In this document: positions 46,215 to 49,949 of the stretch, in pieces
Layout of the letters: every line of letters begins with the position of its first letter
How positions within the stretch are numbered: position 1 is the stretch's first letter
IMG/VR virus record: IMGVR_UViG_3300046782_000313
Location: 1 to 49,949 of that record
Length of the DNA: 49,949 bases
Direction: 5' to 3' (one strand)
Origin: a virus
The notes under the pieces: model-generated
Seen by the model: only the letters and a program-made list of their open reading frames with translations
Told to the model about the DNA's origin: nothing
Databases searched by the model: none
Program-made: the position numbers and the translations under genes

Positions 46215-47225
46215 ATGAGCGCAGTCGTCAGCCACACACCAGGGCCGATGTTACATAAACCGGCGGCAACGGCGGATATTGATTTTCCCGCCTTGATCAG
46301 CACCGTGCTTGAGCGCGGTCTGGACCCGGCGGTTATCCAGTCGGTGCTCAAAATGTACAACGAGCACCAGGATCGCCGGCATATGGAGGCGCTCAACGCG
46401 GCGGTAGCGGAGGTGTGCGCCGAAGTGCTGCCGGTGATGCGCGATGCCCAGAACACGCACCTGAAAAACCGTTACGCGACGCACATCGCGATGATGACGA
46501 TGCTACAGCCGCTATTGCTAAAGCATGGCGTGCGCGTCGGTTTCGACGTTGGCGCGTTGCCAGGTGAACAGCCGGTCGCGGAAGGCTCGGTCAGGATACG
46601 GATCGTGGTCGGATACGGCGCTTATTGTGAGCGCAGCTCGTATATCGACGAGCCGGTCTCGCGCGTGGGGTCGCAGGGCAAGCTAACCCAGATGACCGAA
46701 AACCAAGCGCTGTCGTCCGCCACCACGTATGCACAGCGCACCCTGCTGCGGCTGAAGTTCAACATCAGCACGCGCGAAGAGGACGACGACGACGAGGCAT
46801 CGCGGCAAAACAATGGCTCGCGCCAAGATCCCAAAGCCATCGCCTGGAAAGACGACGTGGTGGCGCTCATAGGGCAGGCACAGACCGAGAAGGCATTGGA
46901 TCAGCTGCGCCTGAAAATCGCCCGGAACTACGGCGCATGCAGAACCGCGTGGCCGAACATGGCGGCCGAGATCGACGCCGCCGACCTCGCCGCCCGCGAA
47001 CGCATCCGCGCAGTCAAGTCGCCCGACGACTGGGACACCACAGCCGGCGACGATCCGATCGCCGAGCTGATCGCCGAGGTCGAGGCGATGGACGCCGACG
47101 CACTCGACGGGCTGAAGAGCAACGCTGCCTGGCGCGCCAAAACGCGCGATCTGTTTCCGCCCGACGAGGATCGGCTGGGAGACGCGATCGCCGCGCGCAA
47201 GTTGGCGCTGAAGGCTTCGCAATGA
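46215..47225 (+). CDS. erf: Erf-family single-strand annealing recombinase
   Basis: A 336-residue protein. The Erf core spans ~25-190: LISTVLERGLDPAVIQSVLK, AVAEVCAEVLPVMRDAQNTH, LKNRYATHIAMMTMLQPLLL, VGSQGKLTQMTENQALSSAT (variable in family), TYAQRTLLRLKFNISTREED. An acidic linker and a helical C-terminal part follow. It anneals complementary single strands, aiding circularisation or recombination of phage DNA. ATG 46215 lies 7 nt after the Gp157 stop. Confidence 0.9.
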   Translation: MSAVVSHTPGPMLHKPAATADIDFPALISTVLERGLDPAVIQSVLKMYNEHQDRRHMEALNAAVAEVCAEVLPVMRDAQNTHLKNRYATHIAMMTMLQPLLLKHGVRVGFDVGALPGEQPVAEGSVRIRIVVGYGAYCERSSYIDEPVSRVGSQGKLTQMTENQALSSATTYAQRTLLRLKFNISTREEDDDDEASRQNNGSRQDPKAIAWKDDVVALIGQAQTEKALDQLRLKIARNYGACRTAWPNMAAEIDAADLAARERIRAVKSPDDWDTTAGDDPIAELIAEVEAMDADALDGLKSNAAWRAKTRDLFPPDEDRLGDAIAARKLALKASQ

Positions 47226-47461
47226 GCGACCAGCTACCTTTGCCAATTACGCTGGAGGATATGGTTGCCGAAATCGACGAGGAACTGCGCCACCGCGCCT
47301 ACGTCTTCCCGCGCCGGATGCAGGGCGCCGGGCTGGCGCTGCGCAATCGGCTCCAGCACCGCCTCGATGTGATGCGCGCGATCAAGGCGCACCTGGAAGC
47401 GGAGCGCGAGCGCGTGCAGGCGATCCTCAACCCAACCCAGACCGAGGGCGACGCGACATGA
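47222..47461 (+). CDS. Small helical hypothetical protein
   Basis: A 79-residue protein: MSDQLPLPITLEDMVAEIDE, then a basic helix LRNRLQHRLDVMRAIKAHLE and ERERVQAILNPTQTEGDAT. Overlaps the erf stop and the next start by 4 nt each. Probably a small accessory of replication/recombination; no family recognised. Confidence 0.6.
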   Translation: MSDQLPLPITLEDMVAEIDEELRHRAYVFPRRMQGAGLALRNRLQHRLDVMRAIKAHLEAERERVQAILNPTQTEGDAT

Positions 47462-47691
47462 ACAATCTGCCGGCGCCGAAGATTTTTCCATTTCCGCCGC
47501 GCCACCAGGTCGGCAAAAGCTGGAACGAAATCGCAGGCGTTTTTGAGGCGCGCGGAGAACGCGAACGGCTGGCCGGATGGGCGCGATTGGGCGACGGCAA
47601 CATTGCACAATTCGAACGACACCTGACGAAAGCGGAAACGCTTTTCGAAGCGGCGGCGTGGTGCCGCGGGCAGGAGCGTGAAGGGGCATGA
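47458..47691 (+). CDS. Hypothetical protein
   Basis: A 77-residue protein starting MNNLPAPKIFPFPPRHQVGK, with a helical end (LAGWARLGDGNIAQFERHLT; ETLFEAAAWCRGQEREGA). ATGA overlaps on both sides indicate coupled translation. No function can be assigned. Confidence 0.55.
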   Translation: MNNLPAPKIFPFPPRHQVGKSWNEIAGVFEARGERERLAGWARLGDGNIAQFERHLTKAETLFEAAAWCRGQEREGA

Positions 47692-47921
47692 GCGACGAGC
47701 GGATCACGGTCTACAATCAACGGTTCAGCGTGCCAGGCACCCTCGTCGAGACTGCCATCGGCACGGTGAAGATCAGCTACCACGCGCCGGGCGGAAGCCG
47801 CTCCGACTGGTTCCACGTCCTCGGCGATGGGCCGCGCGCGGGCCGGCGGATGGGCGATCCGAGCGACACGGCCACGCGCTATTCGATGTCACCGGCCGAA
47901 CTGCCGGACGAGGCGGCGTGA
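47688..47921 (+). CDS. Hypothetical protein
   Basis: A 77-residue beta-rich protein: TVYNQRFSVPGTLVETAIGT, KISYHAPGGSRSDWFHVLGD, ending in a disordered acidic tail. No family recognised. It overlaps the previous gene by 4 nt and lies 4 nt before the next start. Confidence 0.55.
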   Translation: MSDERITVYNQRFSVPGTLVETAIGTVKISYHAPGGSRSDWFHVLGDGPRAGRRMGDPSDTATRYSMSPAELPDEAA

Positions 47922-47925
47922 TGCC

Positions 47926-48162
47926 GTGATCGAAGAACCCGACCGGACGACGCTGATCGCCATGTGGGGCGCCTATCGCGACACGGTGCTGGCGCCGCTG
48001 CCGCGCCCCTTCACCGACATCGAGTGGGCGATCCTTGAGACGACCTTCTATGCCGCCGCGCAGTCGGTCCTGCGCTGCCTGCGCGAGCAGCCGGCGCTGT
48101 TCGTTGCCCTGCACAACGAGGCGGAGTCAGCCGGCAAGCGCATCCAGAGGAGGCTGATGTGA
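47926..48162 (+). CDS. Hypothetical protein (GTG start)
   Basis: A 78-residue protein: EEPDRTTLIAMWGAYRDTVL, DIEWAILETTFYAAAQSVLR, ending in a basic helix (SAGKRIQRRLM). Its only suitable start is the GTG at 47926, four bases after the previous stop. The frame is open further upstream, but inside the neighbour. The stop overlaps the next ATG (TGATG). Confidence 0.5.
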   Translation: MIEEPDRTTLIAMWGAYRDTVLAPLPRPFTDIEWAILETTFYAAAQSVLRCLREQPALFVALHNEAESAGKRIQRRLM

Positions 48163-48476
48163 TGGCTGACCGGCGGTTCCTCGAACGGCTATCGCGCGAA
48201 CTCGCAGACGAAGGCAAGCTGATCGAAGCCGGCTGGGTCGCGCTGCGCGTGCAAGCAATTCCGCTCGACGCGCCAGCGGTTCAACTTCAGGAAATGCGCA
48301 TGGCGTTCATGGCCGGAGCGCAGCACCTGTTCGCTTCGATTATGACGATCCTCGAACCGGGCGAGACGGAAACCGAGGCCGACCTGACGCGGCTGGATCA
48401 TCTGATCAGCAAGGAGCTTGAGGCGTTCCGGCAAGAACTTGAATTGCGCGTCAGCAAGCCAGCGGGCACGGGATAG
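48162..48476 (+). CDS. Hypothetical helical protein
   Basis: A 104-residue protein starting MADRRFLERLSRELADEGKL, with IEAGWVALRVQAIPLDAPAV, QLQEMRMAFMAGAQHLFASI and an acidic C-terminal helix (LTRLDHLISKELEAFRQELE). This plan recurs as an unknown in alphaproteobacterial phages. AGAGGAGG precedes the ATG at 48162, which I prefer over the GTG three bases upstream. Confidence 0.65.
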   Translation: MADRRFLERLSRELADEGKLIEAGWVALRVQAIPLDAPAVQLQEMRMAFMAGAQHLFASIMTILEPGETETEADLTRLDHLISKELEAFRQELELRVSKPAGTG

Positions 48477-48488
48477 GGAGGGACGCCA

Positions 48489-48746
48489 ATGGACGATCTG
48501 TATCTGATCTGGTCGCACGAGCACGGTGCGTGGTGGGGGCCGGATCGTTGCGGCTATACGACTACCATCAGCAAGGCCGGACGCTACACGCACGACGAGG
48601 CAATGCGTCTCTGTATCGAGGCGATGCCGGGCACATCGTCGAGGCTCGGCGCGTTGCCCGAACTGCCGGTGCGGCTCGCGGACGTAGAGGTGATGGTCGC
48701 GGCCTATGACACGAAGTTCGCCGACAGGCCGGAGATCTGGCGATGA
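48489..48746 (+). CDS. Hypothetical protein with aromatic N-terminus
   Basis: An 85-residue protein starting MDDLYLIWSHEHGAWWGPDR, followed by GYTTTISKAGRYTHDEAMRL. Short proteins beginning with this W-x-HE-x2-WW-GP pattern are common unknown genes in phages and prophages. AGGGAGG precedes the ATG. Overlaps the next start by 4 nt. Confidence 0.65.
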   Translation: MDDLYLIWSHEHGAWWGPDRCGYTTTISKAGRYTHDEAMRLCIEAMPGTSSRLGALPELPVRLADVEVMVAAYDTKFADRPEIWR

Positions 48747-48970
48747 GCATCGCCAAAGCCGACATTGCCGCGAGCGGCCCCATAGACGGGATGGGCGCGC
48801 CCGATTATCGCGGCTCATACGTGCTGATCAGTATTCAAGCGGATAACGGGGCCACGCACAAATTCCGCGTTTCCGAGGGCGGTGCCGACCAGTTGCGAGC
48901 GGAGCTTGTTGTGCTGCTGCGGCTCATGGCCGGCAGACAGCCGCTCGATCTTCGGACCGAATCATGCTAA
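48743..48970 (+). CDS. Hypothetical protein
   Basis: A 75-residue protein, beta-rich in the middle (SYVLISIQADNGATHKFRVS) with a C-terminal helix (ADQLRAELVVLLRLMAGRQP). Overlaps both neighbours by a few bases. No function recognised; part of the small-gene run leading to excisionase and integrase. Confidence 0.55.
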   Translation: MSIAKADIAASGPIDGMGAPDYRGSYVLISIQADNGATHKFRVSEGGADQLRAELVVLLRLMAGRQPLDLRTESC

Positions 48971-49122
48971 ACCGCACCGACCGCTTCTCCGGCGTAGAGG
49001 GAGTGGCGGGACCGGATGCAACCGGCCCCGCGCATTCCGCGAGAGACGCGGCATATCGCTTGGAGCAGTTCTATGCACACGCCTATCGGAACACCGCGCC
49101 CATCGGCGCGCTGGCTCGATGA
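48964..49122 (+). CDS. Small hypothetical protein before the excisionase
   Basis: A 52-residue protein MLNRTDRFSGVEGVAGPDAT continuing to a helical end (RDAAYRLEQFYAHAYRN). It overlaps the previous gene by 7 nt and its stop overlaps the excisionase-like start as ATGA. No family recognised; the tight coupling supports expression. Confidence 0.5.
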   Translation: MLNRTDRFSGVEGVAGPDATGPAHSARDAAYRLEQFYAHAYRNTAPIGALAR

Positions 49123-49520
49123 TACCGCCTCCCCCAGCCACCGGCAACGATTTGGCCACGCCGGACGACATGGCTGTGTGGCTGCATGTGACACGGCGGC
49201 AGGTGCTGCGATTGGTGCGCACCTACCACGTCCCCGTGCTGCGGCCCGCACGCTACGTCGTCCTGTTTGATCAAGTCGCGCGCGAAGCGCTGGAGGAAGC
49301 ATGCCGCTCAAGGTCCGCCGACGCCGTGATACGGGGTCGCTTGAAATCTACGGTCGGGTTCGCCCCAGCGGCACCAAGATCGGGATCGCAGTCCGCCAGC
49401 GCGCTGGCTCTGATAACGAAGCAGTTGCGCGAGAAGAAGCAGTCGCGATCGAAAGGGAAATCCTCCGCCAACACCACCTCGGCGAGCGTCCTTCCGTTCG
49501 ATCCTTCGCGGAAGCTCTGA
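49119..49520 (+). CDS. Excisionase-like helix-turn-helix protein
   Basis: A 133-residue frame whose first ~65 residues form a MerR/AlpA-type DNA-binding domain: LATPDDMAVWLHVTRRQVLR, LVRTYHVPVLRPARYVVLFD, QVAREALEEACRSR. Such proteins upstream of int act as excisionase or recombination directionality factor. The last ~70 residues are Ser/Lys-rich, overlap integrase by 220 nt and lack family character; they may be a read-through of an originally shorter gene. Starts inside the preceding stop (ATGA). Confidence 0.7.
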   Translation: MIPPPPATGNDLATPDDMAVWLHVTRRQVLRLVRTYHVPVLRPARYVVLFDQVAREALEEACRSRSADAVIRGRLKSTVGFAPAAPRSGSQSASALALITKQLREKKQSRSKGKSSANTTSASVLPFDPSRKL

Positions 49521-49949
49521 AGTCTTATCTGACGTTCGAGCAGCGCACGTCGCGCACCCTCAAGGCATGCAAGCGGCTGGTGCCGTTCTTCGGTGAGATG
49601 CCGCTCGACCGCATCACCCAGGACACAATCATCAAGGCGCGCGCGGCGCTGCTCCGCGCCGACACCAGCAACGCGACGTTTTTGCGCGACGTTGTCGTTC
49701 CGCTGCGCGCGATCATGCGGCACGGGCAGCAGCGGGGCTGGGGTCCGGCGCCGGTGTTCAACGTGCCGCGGGTGAAGAAGGTCGCGCCATCGTTCCTGAC
49801 GCCGGCGCAGGCCGAGGCGTTGATCGCGTGCGCGGCGCCGCACCTGCAACCGCTGCTGCGGTTCCTGCTGTGCACCGGCTGCCGGATGGGTGAGGCGCTG
49901 AAGCTCGACTGGCGCAGCGTCGATCTGGCGGGCGCGCGCGCGACGCTGT
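49301..49949 (+). CDS. int: Tyrosine integrase, N-terminal part (runs off window)
   Basis: About 216 residues are visible with no stop. It starts MPLKVRRRRDTGSLEIYGRV after GAGGAAGC; an in-frame TGA at 49268 rules out other upstream starts. Residues ~65-150 hold the SAM-like core-binding domain (SFAEALKSYLTFEQ; LKACKRLVPFFGEMPLDRIT), and the catalytic domain begins at FLTPAQAEALIACA with the first catalytic Arg in GCRMGEALKLDW. The last 324 nt repeat the first 324 nt of the window with 10 changes. It overlaps the excisionase frame by 220 nt. Confidence 0.93.
   Translation, partial: MPLKVRRRRDTGSLEIYGRVRPSGTKIGIAVRQRAGSDNEAVAREEAVAIEREILRQHHLGERPSVRSFAEALKSYLTFEQRTSRTLKACKRLVPFFGEMPLDRITQDTIIKARAALLRADTSNATFLRDVVVPLRAIMRHGQQRGWGPAPVFNVPRVKKVAPSFLTPAQAEALIACAAPHLQPLLRFLLCTGCRMGEALKLDWRSVDLAGARATL

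Overview
The window reads as one complete unit of a temperate, tailed, siphovirus-like phage of a high-GC alphaproteobacterium. The host call rests on a GcrA-family regulator (a family confined to Alphaproteobacteria), on tail genes resembling those of gene-transfer agents (a GTA gp10-like protein followed by a tail assembly chaperone), and on uniformly high GC. A tyrosine integrase gene lies at both ends. The two copies align over 324 nt at an offset of 49,625 nt: 10 mismatches fall in the first 197 nt and the last 127 nt are identical. This fits a circular or concatenated phage genome of about 49.6 kb, or two related prophages in tandem. The 3' part of a tRNA-Thr(GGT) gene follows the left integrase and is the likely attachment core.

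Layout. 1-823: end of integrase and att core. 936-3446: plus-strand cargo (two small unknowns, a CxxCxxCC metal-binding protein, a small coiled coil, an HNH/AP2 homing endonuclease). 3438-13667 (minus): host-recognition and tail-tip genes, including three tandem paralogous spike-like proteins and a long tail fibre. 13664-21643 (minus): tape measure, tail chaperone pair with a canonical -1 frameshift site, tail tube, tail terminator, HK97-gp10 and head closure proteins. 19527-26069: three glycosyltransferases and two methyltransferases interleaved with these virion genes. 26087-28390: a GIY-YIG endonuclease, a probable lysis set and an unknown. 28479-34477 (minus): HK97-type capsid, protease, portal and terminase. 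35179-35907 (plus): two lipoproteins. 36293-42711 (minus): early genes for replication, GcrA, a ParB-like protein, a VRR-NUC nuclease and a Cro-like protein. 42764-49949 (plus): repressor, two ParB-like proteins, Gp157, Erf recombinase, small unknowns, excisionase and integrase.

How it works together. The immunity region has divergent promoters, each with a TCCAAC-N5-GTTGGA operator inside the -35/-10 spacer, so one repressor should silence the leftward replication operon and the rightward recombination/integration operon. Late genes run leftward from the terminase. Several independently placed genes carry their own promoter followed by a 5' hairpin leader. Most notable: a homing endonuclease inserted at the start of a glycosyltransferase gene with a recoded duplicate of the target's first ten codons; a glycosylation/methylation gene set inside the virion operon, with two glycosyltransferases sharing a short N-terminal phage-type domain; the operator set; and an iteron-like cluster within a replication gene.
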